41,938 nucleotides of DNA from Chloroflexota bacterium (GTDB lineage Bacteria > Chloroflexota > Limnocylindria > Limnocylindrales > CSP1-4), in the NCBI GenBank assembly GCA_003158675.1, contig PMKN01000072.1, positions 5,975-47,912 of the forward strand, written 5' to 3'. Positions 1-8,324 of the stretch are shown piece by piece. Under the pieces are notes generated by a model. It worked only from the letters and a program-made list of their open reading frames with translations. It had not been told where the DNA came from and made no database searches. Every line of letters starts with the position of its first letter. Position 1 is the first letter of the stretch. A program made the translations under genes and the position numbers.

Positions 1-495
1 GATCGGGCCGTACTTCTCGATGACCGCGTCCACTCCCGGGTTCTGCAAGCCGATGGAGTTGAGCATCCCGCCGGGCGTCTCGATGACTCGCGGCGGAGGG
101 TTGCCGGCTCGCGGCCGCAGCGTCGTTCCCTTGCAGCAGATCGCGCCGATCCGCTGGACGTCCACGACTTCCCCGTATTCGACCCCGTAGCCGAAAGTGC
201 CCGAGGCGACCATGATCGGGTTGGGCAGCCGCAGTCCGTGCTCGGCCCCCCGCGCCGGGGCGAGCTCGACCGAAAGGTCGATTCGATCGAGGGCATCCCG
301 CTCCGCCAGCGACAGCCTGGGCGCGACCGGAGCGCCCAGATCGGCCACGGCGGCGTTGCCTACTTCGACTCTGGGCCGGCTGCCGGGCACAACGGCGCTC
401 TTGATCTTGCGCACGGTCGGCGTCCTCTTGGATCGGTGGGAGTCCTGTCCGACTCGCATGTCGCCAAACGTGATGACCGTCTTCTTCGCTTTCAT
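1..495 (-). CDS. pyrD: Dihydroorotate dehydrogenase, catalytic subunit (5' part; 3' end outside window)
   Basis: This is the FMN subunit that oxidises dihydroorotate to orotate in pyrimidine synthesis. The 165 codons visible include the family's N-terminal signature [13 protein letters not shown] near residue 90, then [15 protein letters not shown] and [13 protein letters not shown], which belong to the FMN/substrate site of class 1B enzymes. The neighbouring pyrK supports the class 1B (NAD-linked, two-subunit) type. The ATG overlaps the pyrK stop as ATGA. Reading from that ATG gives about 70 residues before DLSVELAP, where family members normally begin. The extension is rich in Lys and Arg at first. 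Either it is a real extra segment or the true start is internal; no obvious ribosome-binding site decides. The frame is open to the window edge at base 1, so the C-terminal part is missing only because of the cut. Confidence 0.93.
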   Translation of the reverse strand, partial: MKAKKTVITFGDMRVGQDSHRSKRTPTVRKIKSAVVPGSRPRVEVGNAAVADLGAPVAPRLSLAERDALDRIDLSVELAPARGAEHGLRLPNPIMVASGTFGYGVEYGEVVDVQRIGAICCKGTTLRPRAGNPPPRVIETPGGMLNSIGLQNPGVDAVIEKYGPI

Positions 496-1355
496 GGGAG
501 CGACTCCCAGGCGATCTCCTCGGCCGCGAAGACGGGTCCCTCGCGACAGACCCGCTGCGGGCCCGCCACGCCGATGACCGTACATCCGAGGCACGCGCCA
601 ACCGCGCATCCCATCGTCTGTTCCATCGAAACCTGCAGGAAGGCCTTGCGCCTGGCGGACGTGGATCCGAGCGGATCCTGCTTGCCGCCGCCCTTCTTTC
701 GACCCAGCTTCGCCACTCCGAGTCGTTCGCGGCGACCGGCGGCAAGCGCGGCGAGCCGCTTGAGCATGGCATGCGGGCCGCACGCGAAGGCCTGATCCGC
801 CCAGGCTTCGTAGTCGGTCACGAGCTCGGTGACGAGGCCGCGATGGCCCAGCGACCCGTCGTCGGTAGCGACGACGTATTCGACCTCGTCGGGCAACAGG
901 CTTGAGGGGTAAACGTGCGCCGCGCTCTGCGCCCCGAACAGAACCACAACTTGACGGCCGTCCCGGACCGCCTCGTCGGCGAGCATCCGGACGCCGGCCA
1001 TCCCCAGGCCCCCGGCGATGAGCAGCAGGTGGCGGCTGCGCGGGTCCACCTCATAGGGGCGCCCAAGCGGCCCGAGCATGTCCAGCCGATCGCCCTCCCG
1101 GGCGCGAGTCAGCCACTCCGTGCCGCGGCCGACCGTCCGGAAGTGGAGCGTGACGATGCCCGTAGCCGCGTCGGCGGTGTTTATCGAGAACGGCCGCCTC
1201 AGGACGAGGCCTGAATAGTCGCCCGTCCTGACGTGGACGAACTGGCCGGCACGAGAGCCACCTGCAAGTTCGGGCGCGTGAAACGACTGGATCCACTGGC
1301 CCGGCAGAATCTGCCGGCTATCGACGAGCTCGGCCGAGACCAGGCGCATCGTCAC
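492..1355 (-). CDS. pyrK: Dihydroorotate dehydrogenase electron-transfer subunit
   Basis: This iron-sulfur flavoprotein passes electrons from the PyrD FMN to NAD+. The 287-residue product has the ferredoxin-reductase layout: the FAD motif LRRPFSI near residue 53, a nucleotide-binding GGLGMAGV near 115, CGPHAML near 195, and a C-terminal 2Fe-2S ligand set, C-x4-C-x2-C-x11-C, in [10 protein letters not shown]...RVC. The start is GTG, overlapping the upstream gene's stop as GTGA; an ATG two codons later is an alternative. Compared with PyrK proteins known to me, about 30 extra residues rich in Lys, Arg and Gly (GRKKGGGKQ) lie between the NAD domain and the cluster. It is translationally coupled to pyrD downstream. 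Its identity is secure; the role of the basic insert is unknown. Confidence 0.94.
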   Translation of the reverse strand: MTMRLVSAELVDSRQILPGQWIQSFHAPELAGGSRAGQFVHVRTGDYSGLVLRRPFSINTADAATGIVTLHFRTVGRGTEWLTRAREGDRLDMLGPLGRPYEVDPRSRHLLLIAGGLGMAGVRMLADEAVRDGRQVVVLFGAQSAAHVYPSSLLPDEVEYVVATDDGSLGHRGLVTELVTDYEAWADQAFACGPHAMLKRLAALAAGRRERLGVAKLGRKKGGGKQDPLGSTSARRKAFLQVSMEQTMGCAVGACLGCTVIGVAGPQRVCREGPVFAAEEIAWESLP

Positions 1356-2323
1356 CGGCGCCCGCTGTCCTCCGCGTCGCCCTGGCCGGCTTTGCCATCC
1401 CCGGCGCCCTCTTCCTCACCGTCGCCCTCGCCGCCTTCTTCGCTTTCGTCACCGGCCGCTCGGTCTTCGGGATCTGCTCCCTCAGTGTCGTGATCGTCCA
1501 GGTCCGGGAAGGCTTCGGCCAGGGCTTCGGCCAGATCGCCGAAGACATCCGTCGGGTCGTAGAACTTGACGATGTCGTCGGGACCGTCGAGCTTCTGCCA
1601 CCGACCCGACTCGACATCCTCCTCCGAAACGACTTCCCCGCTGAACGAACCGGAAGCTCGCAGCGTCAGGCGCTCGTCCTCGTCGTCGACGATGACGAGA
1701 TCGCCCAGAACGGATGTCAGCGCCGAGGCTGCGCTCTCGAACTGCTCGAGCAGATGCGCTTCGGTCTGCTGGCTGCGTTCCTGGAAGGCCAGGGCGAGGT
1801 CGTACAGGCGCTCGGCGGCCTCCTCCTCCGTCTCGGGAGCACCCTCGAGTTCATGGGCCGCAGCCCAGTCGTCGGCCGCGGCCGCGTACGGGTTCTCGGC
1901 CCCCAGCTGAACCGTGTCCTCCGGGGCGATATCAGCGCTGCCGAGCAGCTCGTTGGTGGCGGTCGGCTCGGGCTCAAGGCCAGCCTGGAGCTTGGTGGCC
2001 TCCGTGAATGCCGCGAAGACGTCGGCGAGGTTATAGAGCTCGACGAGCTCTGCGGCCGTGTCGATCGTCTCGGTCTCGCTGATCCACTTGCCGGTGGCTT
2101 CGTCCTGATAGCGGCTCCGGCTGCGGAAGGTCATGTCCTCGGCTATGGCCAGGTAGTCAACCTCGTCGTCGATCAGGACGACTCCCCCGAGCTCCCGGAT
2201 GCGGGCCTCGTTCCCGTCGAGAAAGCGGCTCAGTTGCGCGGACGCAGACGCCAGGAAGTCGGTCCGCTCAAGGGCGGCGTCCGCGGCGAGTTCGCCGAGC
2301 AGGTCGTTGCGGCTCGTATCCAT
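1352..2323 (-). CDS. Uncharacterised acidic protein with an internal duplication, inside the pyr operon
   Basis: I do not recognise this 323-residue protein. It starts at an ATG preceded by AGGGAGA at good spacing; a longer upstream frame exists but has no such site. Two related segments are visible. The first runs from LGGVVLIDDE to LADVFAAFTEA (about residues 40-105), the second from LGDLVIVDDE to PTDVFGDLAEALAEAFP (about 200-270). Both have a Val/Ile-rich strand followed by Asp/Glu, a variable middle, and an aromatic-D-x-x-DVF helix. A low-complexity Asp/Glu/Ala stretch links them, and the last 50 residues are almost all Glu, Asp and Gly with a short basic end. There is no signal peptide, membrane segment or catalytic motif. 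It lies between a small hypothetical gene and pyrK, overlapping pyrK by GTGA, so it is made with the pyrimidine enzymes. A scaffold or regulator role is only a guess. Confidence 0.8.
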   Translation of the reverse strand: MDTSRNDLLGELAADAALERTDFLASASAQLSRFLDGNEARIRELGGVVLIDDEVDYLAIAEDMTFRSRSRYQDEATGKWISETETIDTAAELVELYNLADVFAAFTEATKLQAGLEPEPTATNELLGSADIAPEDTVQLGAENPYAAAADDWAAAHELEGAPETEEEAAERLYDLALAFQERSQQTEAHLLEQFESAASALTSVLGDLVIVDDEDERLTLRASGSFSGEVVSEEDVESGRWQKLDGPDDIVKFYDPTDVFGDLAEALAEAFPDLDDHDTEGADPEDRAAGDESEEGGEGDGEEEGAGDGKAGQGDAEDSGRR

Positions 2324-2336
2324 CGCGGTCGTCTCC

Positions 2337-2663
2337 CTATCCCTTGAACTCGAGATCCGGGCCCATGCGCTCCCGGAGGAACATCGAATGATGTCGTTCG
2401 AACATCCACTCGCCGGCGCGGTGACCCAGGGCACGGGTCGCTTCGTCGCGTTCGAGCTTGTCGAGCGTCGCGTAGTCGGGCAGGTCCAGCAGGATCACGT
2501 TATCGAAGTCCCAGCCGTGCGCCACGTTGTACCAGCCAACGAACTTGACCCCGAACTTCTCCTCGTACTGCTTCATCTGGCGCGGCATCAGCGTCTTCAT
2601 GAAGAACTTGAAGAAGGGATCCCGCCCGCGGCGGACCGAGAAGAAGGTCGCAAGGACTGGCAC
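2337..2663 (-). CDS. Small hypothetical protein, possible dimeric alpha/beta-barrel fold
   Basis: The 108-residue product opens MPVLATFFSVRRGRDP and contains GWYNVAHGWDFDNVILLDLPDYATLDKLERDE. This beta-alpha-beta pattern with a His/Trp-rich middle recalls NIPSNAP- or EthD-like ferredoxin-fold dimers, but I cannot assign a family. The GTG start has GGAG five bases upstream. The gene lies 133 bp after pyrC and 13 bp before the acidic protein, on the same strand, so it is probably part of the pyr operon. The 133-bp gap is the longest in the operon and could hold an internal promoter, but nothing clear is visible. There are no membrane segments. Confidence 0.75.
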   Translation of the reverse strand: MPVLATFFSVRRGRDPFFKFFMKTLMPRQMKQYEEKFGVKFVGWYNVAHGWDFDNVILLDLPDYATLDKLERDEATRALGHRAGEWMFERHHSMFLRERMGPDLEFKG

Positions 2664-2796
2664 TGGTTCTCCGTTCTCCTCACCTGCGGCATCCTTGGCT
2701 CGCGGACGCGGACTCCTATTCTCGCACGAGATGGGGTCGCGCCGAAACCGCCTGCGGCGAACGGGCCAGCGGGATCGATTCGCTCCCCGACCGGTG

Positions 2797-4326
2797 CTAC
2801 TCGTCGCCGGTGGCGGGATCCTCGTAGGCGAGCCGTCCTGCGGCGATCGTGAGCAACACGCGACCGGACAGCTGGCGGCCGATGAGGGGCGAGTTCTTCC
2901 CCCTGGAGAGGAGCGTGTCGGCCGCGACGGTCCAGCTATCGGCCCGGTCGAAGACGACCAGATCGGCTCGAGCGCCCTCAGTGAGGCCTCTCTTGCGGGC
3001 GGCGGAGGTCGCGGCGAGGGCCGGCCAGCTGGCCACGACTGCCGCCGGTCCTGCGGTCAGCGCGGCGATGGCGCGGGCGAGCGGCAGCTTGCCCGCGTCG
3101 ACGAGCGCGAGCAGCACTCCCAGCGCCGTCTCGATGCCGCTGATGCCGTTCAACGCGAGGCCGAACTCCACTTCCTTGTCCACAACCGTGTGCGGAGCGT
3201 GGTCAGTGACGATCGCCGAAGCGGTCCCATCCAGCAGGGCGGCGAGGCAAGCGGCGGAGTCGGCCGGCGCGCGGAGTGGCGGGTTGACGCGCAACGAGGT
3301 GTTGTATGGCGAGGCGGTGAGCGCGCCGTCGGCCCACGGGTCGCGGGCCACGCCGCCGGCGCCGAGCGCTTCCCAAGACCAGCGCCGCGCGCCGGCGATC
3401 CACTCGTCGGCGAGCGCCAGATGGTGAGGCGTCACATCGCAGGTCACGGGCAGGCCCGCAGCCCTGGCCCGGCGGACCAGCTCCAGCGCGGCAGCAGTGG
3501 AGAGATGCGTCAGGTGCAGCCTGGCGCGAGGCTCGTCGTGCAGGGCGTCCGCCAGGACGGCCAGATCGCGCGAGACGGCATTCACCTCGGCTGCCGCAGG
3601 CCAGCCCTGGAGGCCCATGATCGAGGCGACGTATCCTTCGCTCGCCTCCGCCCCTGCGGAAAGCTCCAGGTCTTCCGCATGGTCGACGACCGGCAGACCG
3701 AGCATCCCGGCGTAGAGAAGAGCGCTTCGCAGCAGCTTGGGCGTTCGGACCGGAGCGCCGTCGTCGGAATAGCCGATCACGCCGGCATCGGCCAGCTCGC
3801 CCATGGCCGAGAGCTGCTCCCCCGCCCGCCCCGCCGACACGGCGCCGAAGGCGAGGACCTCGACCGGCGATCCGCCGGTGCGGGCAGCCGACCGGATGCG
3901 CTCGAGTACGCCCGGCTCGTCGAGAGTGGGCGCCGTGTTCGGCATCACCGCAACGGCGGTGTAGCCGCCGTGGGCGGCTGCGGACGAGCCGGTCGCAACG
4001 GTCTCGGCATCTTCGAAGCCTGGCTCGCGGAAATGGGCGTGAAGGTCGAAGAAGCCCGGCGCGACGACGACGCCCTTGTCGTTGACACCCCTGGCCTCAT
4101 CGCCGGCGAGCCACACTACGGATTCGAGTACGCCATCGGCGACCACGATCTCGCCCGGGCCTTCGCGCCCGGCGACCGGGTCGACCAGCCACGCCTTTTC
4201 GAGTTCGAACCGCCCGACGACCTCGCCCACCTTCGGTCCCAGAGGAGCTTTGCCGGCTATGACCTGGGCCGGTCCGGAGGCGCCCCGGGCGCCTCCCAAA
4301 CCGGAGGCTCCGCCTTCGGTCCTCAC
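2797..4326 (-). CDS. pyrC: Dihydroorotase
   Basis: This zinc amidohydrolase cyclises carbamoyl-aspartate to dihydroorotate. Visible motifs, in order, are the metal site DLHAHFREPG, AVMPNT, VDHAED, LHLTHLST, CDVTPHH and the late Asp site TDHAPH, with NGISGIET after it. The layout matches type I/III dihydroorotases of the PyrC/AllB group. The GTG at 4326 overlaps the pyrB stop as GTGA and gives 509 residues, longer than the usual 420-440. A second GTG at 4230 would begin a few residues before FELEKAWLVDP, where family members normally start, and give 477 residues. The extra N-terminal stretch is Gly/Ala/Pro-rich, so the true start is uncertain. A region rich in Trp, Ala and Gly (GARRWSWEALGAGGVARDPW) after CDVTPHH is a lineage-specific insert. 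Confidence 0.93.
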   Translation of the reverse strand: MRTEGGASGLGGARGASGPAQVIAGKAPLGPKVGEVVGRFELEKAWLVDPVAGREGPGEIVVADGVLESVVWLAGDEARGVNDKGVVVAPGFFDLHAHFREPGFEDAETVATGSSAAAHGGYTAVAVMPNTAPTLDEPGVLERIRSAARTGGSPVEVLAFGAVSAGRAGEQLSAMGELADAGVIGYSDDGAPVRTPKLLRSALLYAGMLGLPVVDHAEDLELSAGAEASEGYVASIMGLQGWPAAAEVNAVSRDLAVLADALHDEPRARLHLTHLSTAAALELVRRARAAGLPVTCDVTPHHLALADEWIAGARRWSWEALGAGGVARDPWADGALTASPYNTSLRVNPPLRAPADSAACLAALLDGTASAIVTDHAPHTVVDKEVEFGLALNGISGIETALGVLLALVDAGKLPLARAIAALTAGPAAVVASWPALAATSAARKRGLTEGARADLVVFDRADSWTVAADTLLSRGKNSPLIGRQLSGRVLLTIAAGRLAYEDPATGDE

Positions 4327-5393
4327 CGGCTGGCCTCGCCCGGATTGCCGGCCTCGTGGGCATGGGCGGCCTCGTGAGCGCCGGCGAGCAGATACAGGAG
4401 CGCCATTCGAACAGCCACGCCGTTCGCCACTTGCTCGGTAATCACCGCTCGGCCGCTGACCGCCACGTCCGGCGCGATCTCCACGCCCTCGTTCATCGGC
4501 CCGGGGTGCATCACGATCGCCTCCGGCTTTGCCAGAGAGACGCGTTCCGCGTTCAACCCGAACCGGGCGGCGTACTCGCGCAGCGACGGCAGCAGCCCGC
4601 CCTGCATGCGCTCGCGCTGGATCCGCAGGGCCATCACCACGTCCGCGTCCCGAAGCGCCTCCTGCACGTCGCTGGTGACGTTGAACCGGCCGTGGCCGGG
4701 TATCGCGCCGCCGTCCCAGGCCGTGGCCCAGCAATCCATTCCCCGCAAGAGAGTGGCCGGGCCGCACAGCCACAGATCCGCTCCGGCCGCGGTGAGGGAC
4801 CAGATGTTGGACCGCGCAACTCGCGAGTGGAGGATGTCGCCCACGATCACGACTTTGCGCCCCCGCAGGTCTCCACTCGGGAGATGCTGGCGCATGGTGT
4901 AGAGGTCCAGCAGGGCCTGCGTCGGGTGAGCGTGCCAGCCGTCGCCGCCATTCAGGACGTGGCCGCCGAAGACCTCGGCCGCGAGATACGGCGCTCCGGA
5001 CACGGAGTGGCGCATCACCAGGATTTCGGCGCCGAGGGCCTCCAGGGTTCGGATCGTGTCAACCAACGACTCGCCCTTGGTCACCGATGAAGTCGCCGTG
5101 GCGACGCTCACGACATCTGCGGATAGGTTTCGGGCGGCCGTCTCGAACGACACTCGGGTCCGCGTCGAGGCCTCGTAGAAGAGCGTCGTGACGCGGCGGC
5201 CGTTGAGGGCCGGGACCTTGCGGATGGGGCGAGCGAGGATGCCCTTCATCTCGTCGGTGGTCCGCATGATCAGGTCGATCTCGGGCCAGCTGACCACGTC
5301 AACGTCGAGCAGGTGGCGATGGCGCCAGACGACGCCTTGCGTCGAAGAGCTGGATCCGCGGACGAGGGCAGCGGCTTCGGTGTCCACGCTCAT
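4323..5393 (-). CDS. pyrB: Aspartate carbamoyltransferase, catalytic chain
   Basis: It condenses carbamoyl phosphate and aspartate, the first committed step of pyrimidine synthesis. The carbamoyl-phosphate loop [13 protein letters not shown], the [12 protein letters not shown] loop, [11 protein letters not shown] and the C-terminal [11 protein letters not shown] are all present and intact. At 356 residues it is somewhat longer than typical chains (about 310) because of a 20-residue N-terminal lead and an Ala/His/Glu-rich tail. The ATG start overlaps the pyrR stop as ATGA, and its own stop overlaps the proposed pyrC GTG. No pyrI regulatory chain is present, as expected in operons controlled by PyrR. 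Confidence 0.95.
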   Translation of the reverse strand: MSVDTEAAALVRGSSSSTQGVVWRHRHLLDVDVVSWPEIDLIMRTTDEMKGILARPIRKVPALNGRRVTTLFYEASTRTRVSFETAARNLSADVVSVATATSSVTKGESLVDTIRTLEALGAEILVMRHSVSGAPYLAAEVFGGHVLNGGDGWHAHPTQALLDLYTMRQHLPSGDLRGRKVVIVGDILHSRVARSNIWSLTAAGADLWLCGPATLLRGMDCWATAWDGGAIPGHGRFNVTSDVQEALRDADVVMALRIQRERMQGGLLPSLREYAARFGLNAERVSLAKPEAIVMHPGPMNEGVEIAPDVAVSGRAVITEQVANGVAVRMALLYLLAGAHEAAHAHEAGNPGEASR

Positions 5394-5959
5394 GGCCGAT
5401 CCGCTGTCGCGGCCTCGCCGACAGGCGGTTGGCGCCCGATCGTGACTTCGTCGCTGCCGTCCGTCTCGTCGACGTGGACCTTGACGATCTCCTCGCGTGA
5501 CGTGGGGACGTTCTTGCCGACGTGATCGGCTCGGATCGGAAGCTCGCGGTGGCCGCGGTCTATGAGGACCGCCAGCCGGATAGCCCGCGGCCGCCCGAAG
5601 TCGATCAGCGCGTCCATGGCGCAGCGGATCGTACGTCCCGTATAGAGCACGTCGTCCACGAGCACGACCGTGGCTCCGTTCAGATCGAACGGCAGGTCCG
5701 TGCCTTTGACGATCGGCTGCTGGGCTACGAGCGAGAGGTCGTCGCGGTAGAAGGTGATGTCGAGCGCGCCAACGGGGAGTCGAACCCCTTCGTGTTCCTC
5801 GATCGCCGCCGCAAGTCGCTGGGCGAGAGGAACGCCGCGGCGCTGGATGCCGACGAGGGCGAGGCCCTGCGTGCCGGCCTGCTTTTCGACGATCTCATGG
5901 GAGATCCGGACGATCGCTCGCCTGATCTCGTCGCCGGTCATTATCTGCCGGTCGGTCAT
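5390..5959 (-). CDS. pyrR: Bifunctional pyr operon regulator / uracil phosphoribosyltransferase
   Basis: PyrR binds pyr mRNA when UMP is plentiful and also converts uracil and PRPP to UMP. The PRPP-binding motif [15 protein letters not shown] lies near residue 100, and [14 protein letters not shown] and [19 protein letters not shown] are typical of the family. The ATG at 5959 gives 189 residues. The strong ribosome-binding site AAAGGAGG lies about 30 bases upstream of it. It serves either an in-frame GTG at 5977 (six residues longer) or a seven-codon leader frame that ends on the pyrR ATG. It is first in the operon and overlaps pyrB by ATGA. The hairpin next to the ribosome-binding site suggests that PyrR represses translation of its own operon. 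Confidence 0.93.
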   Translation of the reverse strand: MTDRQIMTGDEIRRAIVRISHEIVEKQAGTQGLALVGIQRRGVPLAQRLAAAIEEHEGVRLPVGALDITFYRDDLSLVAQQPIVKGTDLPFDLNGATVVLVDDVLYTGRTIRCAMDALIDFGRPRAIRLAVLIDRGHRELPIRADHVGKNVPTSREEIVKVHVDETDGSDEVTIGRQPPVGEAATADRP

Positions 5960-5979
5960 CGATTCTCGCTGCCCCACAT
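5956..5979 (-). CDS. Possible seven-codon leader peptide before pyrR
   Basis: An ATG ten bases after AAAGGAGG opens a frame reading M-W-G-S-E-N-R. Its TGA overlaps the pyrR ATG as ATGA. It is better placed relative to the ribosome-binding site than the pyrR ATG is, so ribosomes may reach pyrR by termination-reinitiation. A competing reading is that pyrR itself starts at the GTG at 5977, two bases downstream of this ATG. The sequence alone cannot choose. Confidence 0.3.
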   Translation of the reverse strand: MWGSENR

Positions 5980-5997
5980 CAGGCGCAGTCCTCCTTT

Positions 5998-6015
5998 CCG
6001 GCCTCACGGTGCCGG
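5998..6015 (-). promoter_or_regulatory. Candidate PyrR-binding hairpin at the pyr ribosome-binding site
   Basis: On the minus strand CCGGC pairs perfectly with GCCGG around ACCGUGAG. The loop contains CCGUGA, matching the CNGNGA hexaloop of known PyrR-binding loops, and GG follows it as in the consensus. The usual closing C-G pair is replaced by A and G. The right arm ends immediately before AAAGGAGG, so a bound protein would cover the ribosome-binding site, as proposed for mycobacterial pyrR leaders. TTTAAT at 6018-6023 just upstream could be a -10 element, which would put the hairpin at the very 5' end of the mRNA; I see no convincing -35. There is no terminator hairpin, which argues against Bacillus-type attenuation. 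Confidence 0.5.
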
Positions 6016-6158
6016 TCATTAAAGGTCGTGCGAAGGATACAGCGCCGGGAGCGCAGCCGCCGGCTCGCCTTCGGGCCGATCGACAGGCAGCACCTGACAG
6101 GGCAAGCGCGGAGAGGCAGGGAACAGCCGAAGGCATCGACCGGCCGGCCGGTCAGCGT

Positions 6159-8324
6159 CTAGTTCCCCGGGCGGTCCGTGGGTATCGGTGCCGCCGAGGC
6201 GGTGGCCGACTGGTCCGGGCCGGAGCCGTTCGTGGAAACGGGCTCGGGAGTCACAGGCGGCGCGGGGGGCGTGGCCGGCAACTGGAAGAGATAGGTCGAG
6301 CCAGCGTCGCCAGGTCCGGGCGACGTATAGACGAACTGCTGGGCATCGAACTGGATATTCGATCGCGCGGCCTTCGACAGCAGCACGCCGACGGTATTGA
6401 GTACCTGATCGCCCGAAGCGACGTTGAGAAGCGTCACGACACCCACGTCCGCGGCGCCGCCACCCGCCACCCAGATGGCCACATACTGGCCGGTCGCGTC
6501 CCAACGCACCACCCAGTTCCTGCCCGCACCCGGGGTCGGGGCGACGCTCAGGATCTGGGGCAGGCCCGCAGGGCTGAACGTCGGCGACGGCTGGCTTTCG
6601 GCCGTGGGCCCGGCCGAGTCCTCCGGCGACGCCGCGATCGAGGGTAACGGAGTGGCCGTGTCGAGCGGTGTCGCGCTCGCTGGGGCGGTCTCGGTAGGGG
6701 TCGCGGTGGACTCAGGCGTTGCCTCGGGAGTCGGCGTCGGGGCGGCTCCGTTCGCCAGGATCACCGGGGAGATCCCAACGTTGGACCAGGCGTCGAGGTA
6801 GAGCTGGCCCTCTCCGGGCCCCCACAGTCCCGTGGATCGGTCGAACACGACCGTGCCCGCCCAGTAGACGAGATACCGGCCCGTCGGGTCAATGACCGGC
6901 ATGAGCATCGGTCGATTGATCCGGTCCACGCTGCCGGTCTGCGGGTCGTACACGAACGAGACGGCCTCGACGGTGGCCGTGCTCGAGGTCGACGGCGAAG
7001 CCGTCGGTGGCTCAGTCGTCGGCGGCTCGGTCGTCGGAGCTGCGGGCGAGTCGGTCGGCTCAGGCGTCGCCACCGGCGTCTCATTCACACTCGGCTGGAC
7101 CGTTGCGAACTCGCTGATGAGGACCCTCGAGCCGAACCAGCCGGCGAAGGCATCGGCGTGGCTGCTCGTCACGGCGACTGCGCTCCCCCACCCCGCGTGC
7201 CAGACGTACACGTCCGGCCCGGTGCTCAGATCCGCCGGCCGCGCCGCGAAAGCCACCCACAGCCCGTCTGCCGAGAACTCCGGGGTTCGGCCGACGATCC
7301 GGTAGCCGTCGAGAATCGCCCGTGGCTCCGAGGCGTTATTGGCCGGAGGTGCGGTCGGTGCAGGAGTAACCGCGCCGGTCGGCGCTGAAGTGACCACGGC
7401 CGTTGGCTCAGCCGTCGGCGTGGGCGTGGACTGGCCCGTGGCTCCGGCCGTGGCGCTCGGCGCTGCCGAAGCGGTGGCCTCCGGGGTCGAAGGGTTCGTC
7501 GCAACCGGGGAGGGCGACGGCGCGGAAGACGGAGACGCCGATGGCGCGGCAGACGGCGCCGCGCTCGGGTGCGGTGTGAGCAGATCGATTGACACGGTCT
7601 GGGGAGCCGTCTGGGTGAGGGGCAGGATGACGATCTTGTCATCCGTCCAGACCGCGGCCTGGCCGGCGTCAGGCGCGATGGCCACCGAGACCTCCGAGGT
7701 GCTAGCGATCGAGCCCAGTACCGTGCCGGTCCCGCCGGTCACGGCGCAGCTCTCGGCCTTGCCGGTGCATTCGGCGGAGCCGGCCCTGATCTGATAGCCG
7801 CCGTCCGCAGGTGCGACCCAGTAGGTATTGCCATCCACGACGGTGACCGGCGCCTCGGCCACGGCGCGGGCGGACGGCGACACGGCTGCGATCTGATTCG
7901 TGACGCTAGGCCGAGAGGGCAGATTGATGAGCGGCCCCTGAGAGAACAGCGACAGGCCCACCACTATGACGGTGAGGCCCACGGCCGCCGCAGAACCTAG
8001 GAACGCGCGATTGCCATAGAGGCCGCGGCGCCAGACCGAGGCCCGTTCCCGCGCCATGGAACGATCCGCCACGTCCAACGCGGCCGCGGTGCGAGCCCAC
8101 AGGTCGCGAGGCGGTTCCGGGAGCGCGAGGCCCCGCAACTCGTAGTGGATGGAGCGATACTCGTCCGCCACCAGGCCGCATTCCTGGCAGTCGCTCAGAT
8201 GCGCCGACAGCCACGTGGCGTCGACGGTAGAGAGTTCTGCGTCGATTGCCTCCGAAGCCAGCCAGCGCGCCCTCTCGTGGGCGCTCGCGGCTGCTCGCAG
8301 CGCGGCGCGATCCTGCCGGTTCAT
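6159..8324 (-). CDS. Membrane-bound zinc-finger anti-sigma factor with large Pro/Thr-rich and propeller-like outer region
   Basis: The first 100 residues form a zinc-binding anti-sigma domain with the H-x3-C-x2-C motif HLSDCQEC near residue 43, which in this family clamps an ECF sigma factor. One membrane helix follows at about 112-132 (FLGSAAAVGLTVIVVGLSLF). The rest, nearly 590 residues, lies outside. It holds a short beta-rich domain (TVVDGNTYWVAPADGG), long Pro/Thr/Ser/Ala stretches, and three or more segments resembling TolB/WD-like blades (GRTPEFSADGLWVAFAARP, DPTGRYLVYWAG, WDATGQYVAIWVAGG). The start ATG overlaps the sigma gene stop as ATGA, the usual sigma/anti-sigma coupling. At 721 residues it is much longer than standard anti-sigma factors (200-300). 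The outer part may be the signal sensor; its ligand is unknown. Confidence 0.85.
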   Translation of the reverse strand: MNRQDRAALRAAASAHERARWLASEAIDAELSTVDATWLSAHLSDCQECGLVADEYRSIHYELRGLALPEPPRDLWARTAAALDVADRSMARERASVWRRGLYGNRAFLGSAAAVGLTVIVVGLSLFSQGPLINLPSRPSVTNQIAAVSPSARAVAEAPVTVVDGNTYWVAPADGGYQIRAGSAECTGKAESCAVTGGTGTVLGSIASTSEVSVAIAPDAGQAAVWTDDKIVILPLTQTAPQTVSIDLLTPHPSAAPSAAPSASPSSAPSPSPVATNPSTPEATASAAPSATAGATGQSTPTPTAEPTAVVTSAPTGAVTPAPTAPPANNASEPRAILDGYRIVGRTPEFSADGLWVAFAARPADLSTGPDVYVWHAGWGSAVAVTSSHADAFAGWFGSRVLISEFATVQPSVNETPVATPEPTDSPAAPTTEPPTTEPPTASPSTSSTATVEAVSFVYDPQTGSVDRINRPMLMPVIDPTGRYLVYWAGTVVFDRSTGLWGPGEGQLYLDAWSNVGISPVILANGAAPTPTPEATPESTATPTETAPASATPLDTATPLPSIAASPEDSAGPTAESQPSPTFSPAGLPQILSVAPTPGAGRNWVVRWDATGQYVAIWVAGGGAADVGVVTLLNVASGDQVLNTVGVLLSKAARSNIQFDAQQFVYTSPGPGDAGSTYLFQLPATPPAPPVTPEPVSTNGSGPDQSATASAAPIPTDRPGN

